Both the position numbers and the translations under genes were made by a program. A stretch of DNA of 64,000 nt from Populus alba. Its lineage: Eukaryota; Streptophyta; Magnoliopsida; Malpighiales; Salicaceae. The stretch is from contig NC_133301.1 in the NCBI RefSeq assembly GCF_005239225.2, positions 6,473,157 through 6,537,156 on the forward strand, written 5' to 3'. Below the pieces are notes generated by a model. The model did not search any database. It was not told where the DNA came from and saw nothing but the letters and a program-made list of their open reading frames with translations. This document shows positions 1 through 12,379 of the stretch, piece by piece (position 1 is the first letter of the stretch; every line of letters starts with the position of its first letter).

Positions 1-1870
1 AGAATCATGATGATTGGAGATAATGGTGATGTGGAATCTGAAAGTGACCGTTCTGATTGTGAAGGCATGCCACCATTGGAGGATAGTGATGGGGATGAGT
101 TAGCATTACCGGTTGAGGAGTCCTTGGTTTTAAGGCGAACACTTCAGGTTCGGGTCAAAGAAGATGATACTAATGAACAAAGGTAGAACATCTTCCATAC
201 GTGTTGTTACGTACAAAGAAAGGTGTGTGGTTTAATTATAGATAGTGGAAGCTGTGTTAATGTTTGCAGTGCCACCCTTGTTAGTAAACTGAATTTGTGT
301 ACTGCTAAGCATGCTAAACCATATAGATTGCAATGGCTGAATGATAGTGGTGAAATGAAAGTGACTAAACAGGTTGTGGTTCCATTTTCGATTGGGAAAT
401 ATGTTGATGAAGTTCTGTGCGATGTGGTACCAATGCAAGCAAGTCACATCTTGTTGGGGAGACCATGGCAATATGATAGGAAGGCAATTCGTGATGGGGT
501 TAAAAATAGGTATACCATTGTAAAAGATGGTAAAACCATCACTCTTGTACCTCTTACACCCAAACAGGTGTATGATGATCAAATAAAGCTAAAAAGTGAG
601 CATGAGGCGATGGGGAGAGAAAATCAAGGTGAGGAACAAGGGGAGAGAAGACCATCAGATTCGGCTAGAACCCAAACCACTACAACCCATTCGGCCACCC
701 ATCCAAACACAAGCAAATATTCGGCCAACACCCCAAACAAATCAAACCATTTGACCACAACTCAAAAACACCCAAATCTGGCCGAGAGTGGAGGTAAGAC
801 AAGAGGAGTGAAGAAAGTCAGCAAGTGTGATGAGAATTGTGTGGAAAAACTAAAGAAACAACCCAATTTTTATGCTAGAGAGGGTGAGGTCAGATCTGCA
901 TTTTTCACTAACAAGCCAATGATCTTACTTGTGTACAAAGAGGCTTACTTTAATACTAATGATCTTGATCATATTGTGCCTAGTGTTGCTATTTCTTTGT
1001 TGCAGGGATTTGATGATGTGTTCCCCGACGATACTCCTAGCGGATTACCACCATTGAGGGGGATAGAGCATCAGATTGATTTCGTACCCGGAGCTTCAAT
1101 TCCTAACCGACCAGCTTATAGAAGCAATCCCGAGGAGACGAAGGAGCTTCAAAGGCAAGTTGATGAGCTGATGGAAAAGGGCTACATTCGTGAGAGTATG
1201 AGCCCGTGTGCTGTACACGTGCTACTTGTGCCAAAGAAGGATGGAACATGGAGGATGTGTGTTGATTGTCGGGCCATCAACAACATAACGGTAAAATATA
1301 GACATCCCATTCCTAGGCTTGATGACATGTTAGATGAGTTACATGGATCCTGTATTTTCTCTAAAATTGACTTGAAAAGTGGGTACCATCAAATTAGGAT
1401 GAAAGAAGGTGATGAGTGGAAAACAGCATTTAAGACTAAGCATGGTTTGTATGAATGGTTAGTAATGCCGTTTGGACTTACAAATGCACCTAGTACAATA
1501 GCTGCCCCTTTAAATGAAGTTGTTAAAAACTCAGTTGGGTTTAAATGGGGGGAGGAACAAGAATTGGCATTTGTTCTTTTGAAAGAGAAATTATGTTCTG
1601 CACCTGTTTTGGCTTTACCTGACTTTACAAAAGCATTTGAAATAGAATGTGATGCGTCTGGAATAGGAATAGGTGCTGTTTTGATGCAGGATCGGAGAGC
1701 TATTGCGTATTTTCAGTGAAGAGTTAAGTGGAGCGACCTTGAACTATCCCACTTACGACAAAGAACTCTATGCTTTGGTAAGAGCACTTGAGACATGGCA
1801 GCATTACTTGTGGCCAAAAGAGTTCGTAATCCATTCGGATCATGAGTCCTTGAAACATCTGAAAGGACAA
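1..1870 (+). pseudogene. Gypsy-A pol fragment (PR-RT-RNase H) with internal RT deletion
   Basis: This is part of a Ty3/gypsy polyprotein closely matching gypsy-A at 23250-25460. It runs from just after the Gag zinc knuckle through the aspartic protease (LIIDSGS near 232-250), the palm start of reverse transcriptase (VPKKDG, then [10 protein letters not shown] near 1466-1495) and into RNase H (ECDAS near 1648, HSDHESL near 1833). A stop codon (TAG, 184-186) lies before the protease. Compared with the copy at 24.7 kb, 351 bp are missing at about 1498, exactly 117 codons, so the frame stays open but the catalytic YFDD is gone. A second break near 1715 shifts frame between the RT connection and RNase H. 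The fragment ends at 1870, where the sequence turns into the opposite strand of the same family. It cannot encode an active polymerase. Confidence 0.9.
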
Positions 1871-2265
1871 ACATCTGAAACATCATTCAGCCATTGCAAT
1901 CTATATGGTTTAGCATGCTTAGCAGTACACAAATTCAGTTTACTAACAAGGGTGGCACTGCAAACATTAACACAACTTCCACTATCTATAATTAAACCAC
2001 ACACCTTTCTTTGTACGTAACAACGCATATGGAAGATGTTCTCCCTTTGTTCATTAGTATCATCTTCTTTGACCTGAACCTGAAGTGTTCGCCTTAAAAC
2101 CAAGGACTCCTCAACCGGTAATGCTAACTCATCCCCATCACTATCCTCCAATGGTGGCATGCCTTCACAATCAGAACTGTCACTTTCAGATTCCACATCA
2201 CCATTATCTCCAATCATCATGATTCTCTTGTTTGGACACTCTGAAGCATAATGTCCATGTCCCTG
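1871..2265 (-). pseudogene. Gypsy-A zinc knuckle-protease fragment, inverted
   Basis: Read on the minus strand this encodes the end of the CCHC zinc knuckle, the acidic linker ([16 protein letters not shown]) and the protease start with DSGS, nearly identical to the plus-strand copy at 1-345. The two copies therefore form inverted arms around a spacer of about 1.5 kb. At 2265 the knuckle joins directly to gypsy leader sequence, so the whole gag is missing. At the other end (1870/1871) it joins the plus-strand RNase H through a short filler. It is a non-functional product of rearrangement. Confidence 0.88.
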
Positions 2266-3144
2266 ACACGAAATAAAACAGAAGTGAATGTTAAGAAAAC
2301 AATTACTTGACTCCTAGATAATCAAAATATAGCAGAAACAAAATTATTTGGACAAAACTAAACAGCAAAGATCATGTTTTGAAACTTGAGGCAAATCTAA
2401 CCTATTACGCAATTTTACATAACAGAATTGAAACCCAGACCAAACGATCTCGAAATGACCTCAAATTCAATATTTAGTATTACAATACTATGAAAACACC
2501 AAAAATCAATTTAATAGGTCGTTCTATAAGTGTCTAGTACCAAACCCCTTGTATGATCAGTTTGCAGCAGAATTGAACCTCCAATTAAAACCTCCAGAAA
2601 CCGATATCAACATAATCCCAAATTTAATAGGTTGTGCGATCGCACACCCAGTACTCAGAATATGAAGTTTCAATAGATTCCAAGGTGTTTTACCTAGGGT
2701 TCACTAAGAGTAGTGTTTTGCGGCAGAATTGAAACTCGAATTAAAACCTCAAGCAAATAATATCAGAATAATCCCAACTTTGATATATCATGCGATCCCA
2801 CCCCCAATTGACTGAATATGAAGTTTAAATTGATTCGGAGGTGGTTTGCTTATGGTTCACCAAGATTTGTGTTTCTGCGGCAAAAATTGAATGATCCTTC
2901 AAATTTCAACTAATCACTCTTTTCTCTATTTCTTTCTGATTTTTTTTTTCTTTTTAACAAACTGATATGATTAGAGACAGTAACAAGATGAAATATAAAC
3001 CTTTTTTTTTTTTTTTGCTTAGATGACACAGACACGAAGAACAAGAAGATGGATGCAAACACTGAAAAACTTAAGGGACACTAAAAAAAAACGAAAATAA
3101 CAGAATGATATGACCTTGTTTCGGAGCCTAGCTCTGATACCAAC
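2266..3144 (-). other. Gypsy-A 5' leader with primer-binding site, minus strand
   Basis: This is the reverse complement of the untranslated leader seen at 15776-16730 in gypsy-A. The repeated leader motif (CTGCCGCA followed by AAACAC-type sequence) recurs several times. The primer-binding site is at 3131-3142 (reverse complement of TGGTATCAGAGC, initiator-Met tRNA type), two bases from the LTR. No coding sequence is expected here. Confidence 0.85.
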
Positions 3145-3856
3145 TGATGCGAACCTCGTGATCACGTGGTCACGCAACCCACAATCAAGATTGAGATCTG
3201 ATCCCGGGAAGCCGAAATAGGTCTGATATGAGTGTGACACAATGGAAACCTGCCCGAAGGCACCAACACCATTGGAATGAGTAGAATGACGCCACGAAGC
3301 CAGTTAATCTTCGATAAGTCAGATTCAGTTCGTTCAAGAACTGAAGAATGCAAGAATCACTCTCACATGTTAAAACTGAAAAGTTCAGAATAATAATCAT
3401 CAAAGCTGCCGAAATTTTGGCCTACATGAGTTTAAATAGTTCTTGAAAAGTTAACCCTAATGGACCCTTTATGTGGACTTATATGAGGTGCACTCAAAAC
3501 TGTCCCAAAACCCTAGAATGAAAAGCCCATAACTTAATCCAAACAAGCCTTGGATCCTAGCTTAAAGCAAAGTATGAATTAAACCCAAACAAGCCTTGGG
3601 CTGTAGCTAACAAAATAAAATAAAGCCCTTATCTCATGGCCCAAATAAGGTTGTATTGGACCCCTCTTGCACATGGATAAGATGTACTAGGATCTCCTCT
3701 TGATACTCCAATGGACCTTGCAATTCTGACTTGGTGGAAACCTTCAAAACCAATGCATTCAATGCGTCTTTCAATGTCTTTGTCTTGGACCGAGTCATTG
3801 GTCCATTTGGAACATGTAATGGGTCCTTGCTGGTGTTTCTGGGCTGGTCCGCATCA
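3145..3856 (-). repeat. LTR-A, complete, minus strand
   Basis: This 712 bp LTR has TG...CA ends and matches the gypsy-A LTRs at 15042 and 26860, in reverse orientation. Its outer part still encodes, on the minus strand, the polyprotein tail containing GPMTRSKT-like sequence. It abuts a truncated LTR-D at 3857 with no recognisable 5 bp target duplication, so its outer flank was probably rearranged. Confidence 0.88.
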
Positions 3857-4232
3857 GGTTTCTATAGTCTAGAGTTATTATAAATAAAGGTATAACCAAA
3901 CATGTAAGGGGTAGACAATTTAGATTAATAAAACTTTTTGTTTGTCGCACTTATTGTTTGTTGGTGGGATAATCTCCCTTTCTTGGTTCTCTAAAGAACT
4001 GAAAATGACTTGTCGAATAACAACTGGCTTTGTGGCGTCATCCTTATACTTCTTATTTGTGAATCAATATTAGTTAGGTGGGGGTTTTTTGTTTCTAATA
4101 GTGTTGGTGCCTGGGTACAAGTTATCTTTATGTCACACTCCTATCAAACTTGATTTACTTGGCTTTCAAGAATTGGTGTCTTTGCATGTGGGTTGCGTGG
4201 GTTGCGTGACCACATGATCACAAGGTTCACAT
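3857..4232 (+). repeat. LTR-D fragment (3' half)
   Basis: This is the 3' half of the LTR family seen complete at 45124-46097. It shows the TATAAATAAAGG promoter/poly(A)-like stretch, the AATAAAACTT segment, and an end reading GGTTCACATCA. The 5' half is absent because LTR-A abuts at 3856. It is followed directly by an old pol relic. Confidence 0.75.
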
Positions 4233-5985
4233 CATTAAGGTAATCTGGGATTTGCTTACACCGAAATCGATAAGTGAGGTAAGGAGTTTTCATGAACTTG
4301 GTAGTTTTTATCGAAGGTTTATGAAGGATTTTAATACTATTGTTGCACCTTTAATTGAAATTGTGAAAAAGTATGTTGGATTTAAATGGAATGATGAACA
4401 AGGCTTTTAATTTTTTGAAAGATAAACTTTGTTCGGTGCCTGTTTTTGCTTTGCCAAACTTTACAAGACCTTTTAAAGTTGAATGAGATTAATGTAGGAT
4501 AGGAGGCCTATTGTGTATTTCAGCAAAAAACTTAATGGGGCAGCTTTGAATTACCCTACATAGACAAGGAGCTCCATACCTTGGTAAGAACTTTAGAGTC
4601 GTGGCAGCATCACCTATCGCCAAAGGAGTTTGTGATACATTCAGATCATGAATCATTGAAGCACTTGAAAGGGCAAGGTAAGTTGAGTAGGACATGTTAA
4701 ATGGGTTGAATTTATTGAAACATTTATGTATATGATCAAGTATAAGCAAGGAAAAGAAAACATTATTGATACACTTTCGTGTAATTTATTGAAAATTTTT
4801 ATCTACTTTGAATGCTAGATTTCTGGGATTTGAACACATAAAAGAATTGTACAAGGATGATAGTGATTTTGCTAATGTTTACAATGCTTGCAAAAAAACT
4901 TTAGCTTTTGGGAAGTTCTATAGACTTTATGGATATTAGTTTAAAGAGAGTTGTTTGTGTGTTCTATTAAGTTATATGCGTGAATTGTTTGTACGTGAAG
5001 CACTTGGAGGCAAGTTGATGGGCATTTTAGTGTTGTTAAGACTTTGGATGTGTTCATGAACATTTTTTATTGGCCTTAATGAAAAAAGATGTGCACGCAA
5101 TGTGAGAAATGCATAACTTGTAGGAAAGCAAAGTTTAGAACTCAACCACATGGCTTGTATATCCCTTTGCATGTACCTAAGGAACCATGTGTAGACATTT
5201 CGATAGACTTTGTCTTAGGTTTACTTAAGTCAAAATGGGGCAGAGATTCATTTTTTTGTAGTTGTTGATAGGTTTTCAAAATGCAAGTACATTGCTGATT
5301 TGTGGTTCTTTAAGGAGATAGTACAAACTTCACGAGATCCTAAGAGTTTTGTGTCTGATAAAGATGTTAAGTTAACTATTTTTGGAAGGTGTTAAGGGAC
5401 AAATTGGGTACTAAAATGTTTTTTTTTTCAACTACTTATCACCCTAAACAGATGGATAAAACCAAAGTAGTTATAGGACCTTAGCACAACTTCTGTGTGC
5501 TATCATTCAAAAAGAACTTAAGAATTGGGAAGATTGTTTGTCATTTATAGAGTTTGCATACAATCATAGTGTGCTGAATTTTTGCCATTTAAAATTATGT
5601 ATGGATTTAACCCTTTAACTCCATGAATTTATTATTTTTTTTTATTTATGAAAGGGTTAGTTTGGATGGTATTCGTAAACCATAGGTGGTGAAGACACTC
5701 CATGAGAGTGTGCGACAACATATTGAGAAGAGGAATCGTGTGTATGCGACCAAAGCCAATAAAGGGCACAATCATGTTGTCTTTCAGCCCGATGATTGGG
5801 TTTGGGTGCATATGAGAGTGTGCGGCAATAGATTGAAAAGAGGAATCGTGTGTATGGGACCAAAGCCAATAAGGGGCACAATAGTCTTTTAGCTCGACAA
5901 TTGGGTTTGGGTGCATATGTGCAAGGAGAGATTTCTGGCCCATAGAAAACCAAAGCTACAACCCAAGGAGATGGACCATTTTCAA
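4233..5985 (+). pseudogene. Degenerate gypsy pol relic (RT end, RNase H, integrase)
   Basis: Translated in shifting frames, this matches the gypsy-A pol segment at 24985-26720. Recognisable pieces are the end of RT (SFH..GSFYRRF), RNase H ([13 protein letters not shown] near 4640), the integrase zinc region (CEKCITCRKAK near 5100), the D of the DDE core near 5195, the region around SDKDVK near 5350, and the IN C-terminus (WVWVH). Many stops, frameshifts and small deletions are present, and the open stretches are short. It is much older than the other copies in the window. It also carries a tandem duplication at 5704-5916. Confidence 0.8.
5704..5916 (+). repeat. 110 bp tandem duplication in pol relic
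   Basis: Two imperfect copies, starting GAGAGTGTGCG at 5704 and 5814, lie head to tail. They cover the integrase C-terminal segment that precedes WVWVH. Intact relatives have one copy, so this is a local duplication after insertion. Confidence 0.8.
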
Positions 5986-8370
5986 TTAAGCCAAACCCTT
6001 TCCTCTCCCACAGAAGTAGAGCCACTAACACCTTTCTCTTTTGACAATAACCAGGACCTCCATCTCTTCATTTTTTTTCATCACTTTAGTTACTTAAAAC
6101 ACTTGAACCATAAAACCATAACAAAAACATACAAGATAACCTTTCTCTCCTCACGACCTCTTACTATCATTAGCCACTCCTCAATAGCTTCACCATCAGC
6201 AAAAACAGTAACCAAGACAACACAACAGCTTCTCTCACTTCTCTTTTCTTTGTGGTAGCATCACCAGCCTCTCATCACCCACTAAGGCAACAATGACAGC
6301 AACATTGCCTCCTTTCACTAAACTCACAAATAGCTCATGGTCTCTTCTCTCTCACTAACTAAAACAATAACCACCATTAATTATCTCCACCATCCACGAT
6401 AACTTCCTTACTTCTCTTAGCACCATCTACTTCCTTTGCGCCCTTTTTCTATTGTTGGTTGTTGAAACAACCAAAAAGTACAAAAAAAAAAAAAAACTGA
6501 GAAGAGACCTAATGAAGAGAAAACAAAAAAAAACATCAATTGTTTTCTTACGTTTTATTCCTTTTCACAGGTGACAATGATATCACCAAAAACACAAGAA
6601 GAAAAAGGAAAAAATGTCGTTGAGATCCACCTATTTTTGTCTCTACTAGTCGTTGGCGGCATGTGGCTCTACCCCGTTGCCACTATTTTGCTGGTCCAAA
6701 ATCTTTTTTGTGCTTTTTGAGTTCCCAACAATCTCTCCAACCTCTTTCCAACCTTTTGAAAGGTGCTTTTTCACAAGTTTTTGAATTTTGTGTGTGTTTT
6801 AAAATTATTGCTAAATTTTAAATTTATATAGTTTGTAAACATGTAATTGTGGGGTGTGTGAATATAATATTGTAAAAAAAAATTGTGTCTATGCATAACA
6901 TTTTCTTTTTATTAGTTTTTATTTATTTATTTTGCATTAATAAATGGTAAAAAAAGGAGCAAAATATAAAACATTTTAATTAACACAAATGTTTTAATTA
7001 CATACGGTCAAATTCTAAAAATTTCCATGCATATTTTCTAAAACAAAATTGTATTTTTTTTTATCATGTTTTAAAAAATACGAAATGGATATTGTAACTT
7101 GTTTATGATCATCTATTAGAATTTGACCAAAATATCTAAAATCTCATAACAATTATTTTGTTTAATATTAAAAGTGTTAGGATTTAGCTGTAGAATTTTA
7201 TATTTGGGGGTATGAACTTACATTATAAAGTGTATCCCCGAGTATTAAAGGTACAAAATAGAAAATAAATGTGATGCTAAATTTGAGCCGTAGAACGATT
7301 AATATTTAACCTAATAAAATAGAGACTTCCTTACAAAGGTAGATCTGTCTTAAATTTGGATAAGACCAACAAATAGAAACATAACCTAGAAAAATAATCA
7401 ATCAATAATGCAACTTACCCTAGGTTGGGTGCACTAAGGATGATGTGTTTTTTCCTTGCACAACTAATCCTCTTACCCAAACTCTTGTAGACTATTAGGT
7501 TTTCTAAGGATCATAATATTAGGTGATGACTCCTAAACTCTCTAATCATAATTTTATGATTAAATTCAAATACCATTGGTTTCCAAGAGACAACTTTGCC
7601 ATTTTGAGGTCCTACACTTTCATGACAACTGTAAAAGATGGTTTTGACCTTGACATACTGATTTTGATCAATTTTAACCCAGCAAACCTGGTTTTGACTA
7701 AAAATGATTTTTTTAGCTAGTCTTGATGGAAATCTCAATTTTTGATTTGGGCAACTTAGTTGTTCTTGTTGTTTTTTTTTTTTTTTTTTAATTCTTTCTT
7801 ACAAAAAATCATTTTTTTAGGTTTGGAAAATAAATATTATTTCTTCTTTAGATCACAATACCAAAAATGATTTACAACAACAATAGTCAATAATAATATT
7901 ATTCAATTATTTCAACGACCACAATTGACTCGTAACTTCAACACCATACAATCCCACTAACATTACATCATCACTTTGTTGTTGTCATCACCATCATTTT
8001 CCCATCATTGCAACACATTATTTTCCTTCCTAACCTATAAAATATTTTTTTTTATTTGTAAAATATTTAAATCAAATATATAACGTCTTTCATAGTGGAG
8101 TTAAGTTAAGAATCACTTCAATGATAACCTCCCCCTTAACAAAAGTTTCAATAATAAGTAAGATATATTTTTTTTAATTATACTTTATGGAATAAAAATT
8201 GTCTCTTCTTCATAAAATATCAAATATAAAATTATGATTGTCTACAACTCTAATTATCCAGAAACATATATATAAAAAATACAAAAAATATATTTTCTTA
8301 AATATTTTATAAAATCTTATTTATAATTTTGCTCATCCCATTATTCACCTTAAATGGACTTTTAGCCATT
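5986..8370. other. AT-rich intergenic DNA, no gene recognised
   Basis: From 5986 to about 6470 the sequence is pyrimidine-rich on the plus strand (CTTC/CTCC runs) and could be a transposon 5' untranslated region; I could not place it. From about 6470 to 8370 it is strongly AT-rich with poly(A) and poly(T) tracts. A 65-codon open stretch at 7523-7720 has no motif and is not called. I see no RNA gene or complete transposon. Confidence 0.6.
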
Positions 8371-8641
8371 TAATCTTTGAAAGACAAGGATACGCGGATG
8401 CAGATCCCGCTAGATCAAACGACGAGCAATAGCATACAGCGCCGTGGCCTTAACAATTTAGATCTGTCAGCAGTCATCGGAACCCAAACACCAGTTTCCT
8501 CCCTCCCTATTCTAGATTAAAAAAAAAACAAAAAAAAAGAAAAAATCGGACTTTTCGATGAGCTTTGTGGTAAAAAAGTGTAGCTCAACAGATCTGCAAT
8601 TTCCTTTGTAAAAAAGTTTAAAACCCTAAATTCATCTTCTA
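8371..8641 (+). promoter_or_regulatory. Probable 5' flank / 5' UTR of the COG8-like remnant
   Basis: A less AT-biased stretch directly upstream of the COG8-like start codon, with an A-rich tract at 8519-8545. Position is the only evidence; no TATA element is convincing. Confidence 0.35.
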
Positions 8642-8919
8642 ATGGAGATAACAGAAAACGGACAAGAGACCTCATCGACGGTTACGAGTCTTCTTCTCCT
8701 TCACTCTCGATCGCCTCCACAACTATTAAGAAAGCTATTTGGGAAAGCTAACTGAGATTATGTTATTATTAGTGGTTGAAAAAGGAACCAGAGTTACTTC
8801 GGGTAGATTCAGAGAGAATTCAGAAGCAAATGCAGGAGGTAGCGGTAGGGAATAACCGCACCTTTATTTCCTGCTGTTGATGCTTTGCTTGCTATTCGAC
8901 ACCAAGTTTCCTCCATGGA
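8642..8919 (+). pseudogene. COG8: COG8-like first-exon remnant (5' part)
   Basis: The start (MEITENGQETSSTVTSLL) and the later stretch [19 protein letters not shown], followed by EVAVGN and [16 protein letters not shown], resemble the N-terminus of plant conserved oligomeric Golgi complex subunit 8, a tethering factor for vesicles within the Golgi. The middle segment is scrambled: stops occur near 8750 and 8780, and an extra base near 8871 shifts the frame. The reading is cut at 8919 by the copia element and resumes at 13584. No later exons of COG8 are recognisable in the window, so this is a truncated copy rather than the working gene. Recognition is from family knowledge; a protein search would confirm it. 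Confidence 0.72.
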
Positions 8920-9192
8920 TGAAGAATCTCAAACTTAGATTAATACAGAGAGAGACGCAGATGAATGAAAAATATTTCTTTTATTTTTCATTAACAGGTA
9001 GTATGTACATTGTGTATATTTAAACACAAACGTTTATAACTGCATCCTATACTTTAGCTATTCAAAACTCAAAAATATTATCACAATTGTAATAGAGTTG
9101 TTGTAGGATATTAGGGATAGTCATCATGTTTTGACTGAATTTTATCTTAGGATCATATTTATCTTCAATTAGGATTAGAGTTATCTCCAACA
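8920..9192 (-). repeat. Copia 3' LTR
   Basis: 273 bp with TG...CA ends (TGAAGAATC to CTCCAACA on the plus strand). It is the 3' LTR because the element reads on the minus strand. The adjoining polypurine tract (9193-9206, GGTTAAAGGGGGCG on the minus strand) supports this. Confidence 0.9.
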
Positions 9193-9206
9193 CGCCCCCT
9201 TTAACC

Positions 9207-10681
9207 AATGGGCAAATCTTGAACATGAAGGTTGTTGCGCAGAAGCTGAAAACGAGCAGAGGATAAAGATTGGTCAGTAAATCAGCAAGTTGCTGCTTTG
9301 TAGAGAGAAATGAGACCTGAAGTTTATTTGCCAAGACTTGATCTCGTACATAGTGAAAATCTATTTTCAATATGTTTAGTTCTTGCATGGAAGATTGGAT
9401 TAGAGGACAAATATATTTGCACCAATATTATCGCACCAATATTATCACACCATAACTGTGGACTGGTTGGCAAAGGGAACTGTAGATCATGGAGAATGGA
9501 TTGGATCCAATGTAATTCAGTTGCTGTGTTGGATAGTGATTTGTATTCCGACTCAGTACTGCTGCGAGCAATAGTTTGTTGTTGTTTACAACTCCAATTG
9601 ATAAGATTAGAGCCATGGAAAATACAGTATGCCCAATACTACACCTGTCATCTTTATCGGCAGCTCAGTCGGCATCACTGTATGCATGGAGAGAATGATC
9701 TGATAGACTTGTGAAATGAAGGCCATAATCCACTGTATCCGGGCAAGTGAAACCAAGTAGTGTAAAGCACCAACTGTGCTTCTATAAGTTGTGGATCAGA
9801 AAAAATCTACACCTTCAAACTTAGATAAGTGGCAAGTTGTACTCATAGGAGTTGTACATGGCCTGGCTTTGTGCATATTAATTTTTCTGTAATAAATTGG
9901 CAACATACTTTCGTTGAGTGAGAAAGAGATCAAGCCCTTTAAACAATGCTTCTACACCAAGAAAAAATGACAGGATGCCTAAGTCTTTGACAGGGAAGAT
10001 TTCACCAAGCCACTGGATGAAGGTATTAATTTCAATTGAAGAGGATCCAGTGATGATGATATCATCAACATATGTAAGGATGAAGATAGAGTAGGTGAGC
10101 TGATGAAGTGTGAATAAAGATGTATCTGCTTTAGAACCAACAAATCCCAGCTGCTGCAATGTTTCTGTTAAGCGAGAAAACTAGGCTCGCGGTGCTTGTT
10201 TAAGACCATATAAGCTCTTCTTAAGGCGACACACATGATGAGGAAAGTTAGGATGAATATAGCCTTGAGGTTGTTGCATATAAATTTCCTCCTGAAGTTG
10301 GCCATGTAAGAATGCATTTTGTATATCTATCTGACGAATGGTCCACTGTCGTGTAATTGCGAAAGACAATACCAAGCATATAGTATTTGCTATAACCACT
10401 GGACTAAAAGTTTTTGTGAAGTCCAGACTTGGTTGTTGATGGTAACCTTTGGCCACTAGTCGCGCTTTAAAATGCTTAAGACTGCCGTCTGCATTGCATT
10501 TTACGCGGAACACCCATTTACTTCCAATAATATTTGTATCTTGTGTAGGAGAGACAAGATCCCAAGTACCATTGGTTATAAGGGCGTTGAACTCATTGTC
10601 CATAGCATCATGCCAGTGGTGATGTTTGTTGGCTTCAAAGAAGCAAGAAGGTTCTGCATCAGAGGAAACATGATTAGTTAA
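9207..10681 (-). pseudogene. Copia reverse transcriptase and RNase H
   Basis: The minus strand encodes the copia RT start (WVFRVKCNADGSLKHFKARL), QIDIQNAFLHG, SLYGLKQAPRA and, after a stop near 10180, the catalytic YVDDIIITGS near 10060. RNase H follows, badly decayed, with a late recognisable piece (KIDFHYVRDQVL, then QLADLLTNL) near 9260-9370. Stops and shifts separate the pieces. The domain order and the YVDD catalytic pair are diagnostic of Ty1/copia. Confidence 0.88.
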
Positions 10682-12330
10682 GAAACATTAAGGGAGTGGA
10701 TATCGGGCTATACCAACATAAGGGGTCTTTGGCTTGAGAGATTGTGTTTGTGATCTAGTAATCATCCGGTGTGGCATCAGATTGTCACTGGAAAGTGGAG
10801 ATTCTGCAACAATATGGAAGTGTAGAGAGGTTTCCCTAACTGGCGCAGTAATACCATCTGAACAATTTAGAGTAGACTAAACATCCAAAGGACCCTAATG
10901 CAGTGGAATGAGGTGAGTAATTGGTGGAGTATTTAAACATGAATTTGATCCTGAATGATCATTAGGAATCCTCGGTTGAATTAAGGAGGAGGGTAAATGA
11001 GAAGTTTGTGTGGAAAGAGCAGATGTTGAGGAGTCTTTTTAATAGGGAAACAAAGACTCATAAAAAATGACATGACGAGAAACATATAATTTACCTGAAG
11101 CTAAATCGAGACATTTATAGCCCTGGTGTGAAAGACTGTAGCAAAGAAAAATACAAGTTTTTGAACAAAAATCAATTTTATGTTTGTTATAAGGACGCAA
11201 GTTCGGCCAACAGGCACATCCAAAAACATGTAGAAACAAATAGCTGGGTTTTTAATTATAAGTCATTTCAAAAGGTGATTTGTTGGTAATGACTTTAGAG
11301 GGAAGACGATTGATTAAATACATGGCAGTTAAAAAGGCATCTTCCCAATAAGGTTGAGGTAAATTTGAGGGAGCTAGTAGGGCTAAGCCCATTTCAACAA
11401 TTTGACGATGTCGACGTTCAACAGAACCCATTTGTTCATGTGTACAAGGACATGATATACGATGTTGAATTCCACATGATTTGAAATAATTATTTAAACT
11501 TTGATACTCCCCCCCCCCAATCCGTTTGAATTGCTTTAATTTTTAAATCAAAATGTCATTCAACATATTTTTGAAATTGAATAAAAATAGGTTCAACATC
11601 TGATTTTAATTTTAAAGGAATATCCAAATAAATTTGGTGAAAGTATCCAAAAAACAAACGTAATAAGAGATCCATAAGTTGAAACGACCGAGCTAGGCCC
11701 CCAAACATCATAATAAAATTAATTCAAGAGGTCTAAAAACAGATGAAATAGAAGTAGAAAAGGGTAAATTATGGCTTTTAGCCATTGCACACTCAGGACA
11801 AATATTTTGTCTCATAGTAGAGCTAACAGGTAAATTATTATTGTGGCAGAACACATGTTTGATAGTACTATAGGAAGCATGACCAAGACAGCGATGCGAG
11901 TTTTTGATAGAGATTCGAACACCAAGAAATGCAGATGGAAGGCAATGTTGAAGTGATAGAGAGAATGAATAGAGACCATCAGACATAAAGCCTTTATGTA
12001 GGACGTTCCCCGAGTAATCCTTAATAATAATAAAAAAAAAACTATGAAACTCAAAATAAACATTATTGTCTTGAGCAAATTTTTGAACAGATAAAAGATT
12101 TTGGGTAATTTGTGGTACGATAAGAATGTTATTAAGAACAAAAGAAGAAGAAGAGGTAGATAGAGATGTAGTTCCAGTATGAGTGATTTTCAAACCTGAA
12201 CCGTCTCCAATGTAAATTTAATCATTTCTAGAAAAATCATTACTCTGGATATTCAGATTGCTCATATTGTTAGTCAGATGATGAGTCGCGCCAGTGTCAG
12301 GATGCCACTCTTGTTCAATGAATTGATGCT
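10682..12330 (-). pseudogene. Copia protease and integrase
   Basis: The minus strand shows the retroviral-type protease DTGATHH near 12290, then a GAG-pre-integrase segment (HRCLGHAS near 11885, CPECAMAKSHNLPF near 11780). Broken integrase core follows (QTDWGGGEY near 11510, SVERRHRQIVEMG near 11400), then the conserved post-core stretch FGCACWPNLRPYN near 11200. The first catalytic region, between about 11600 and 11700, is damaged and at least one stop interrupts it. The segment from 10682 to 11040 is the variable linker to RT. Confidence 0.85.
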
Positions 12331-12379
12331 GAAACTTATGAGAGGCAAGGTTTGCTTGAGGACGTGAACGTGGTGGTGG

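Noticed and set aside
7523..7720. A 65-codon open stretch on the plus strand, overlapped by one on the minus strand.
   Set aside because: Short, AT-rich, no motif and no context.
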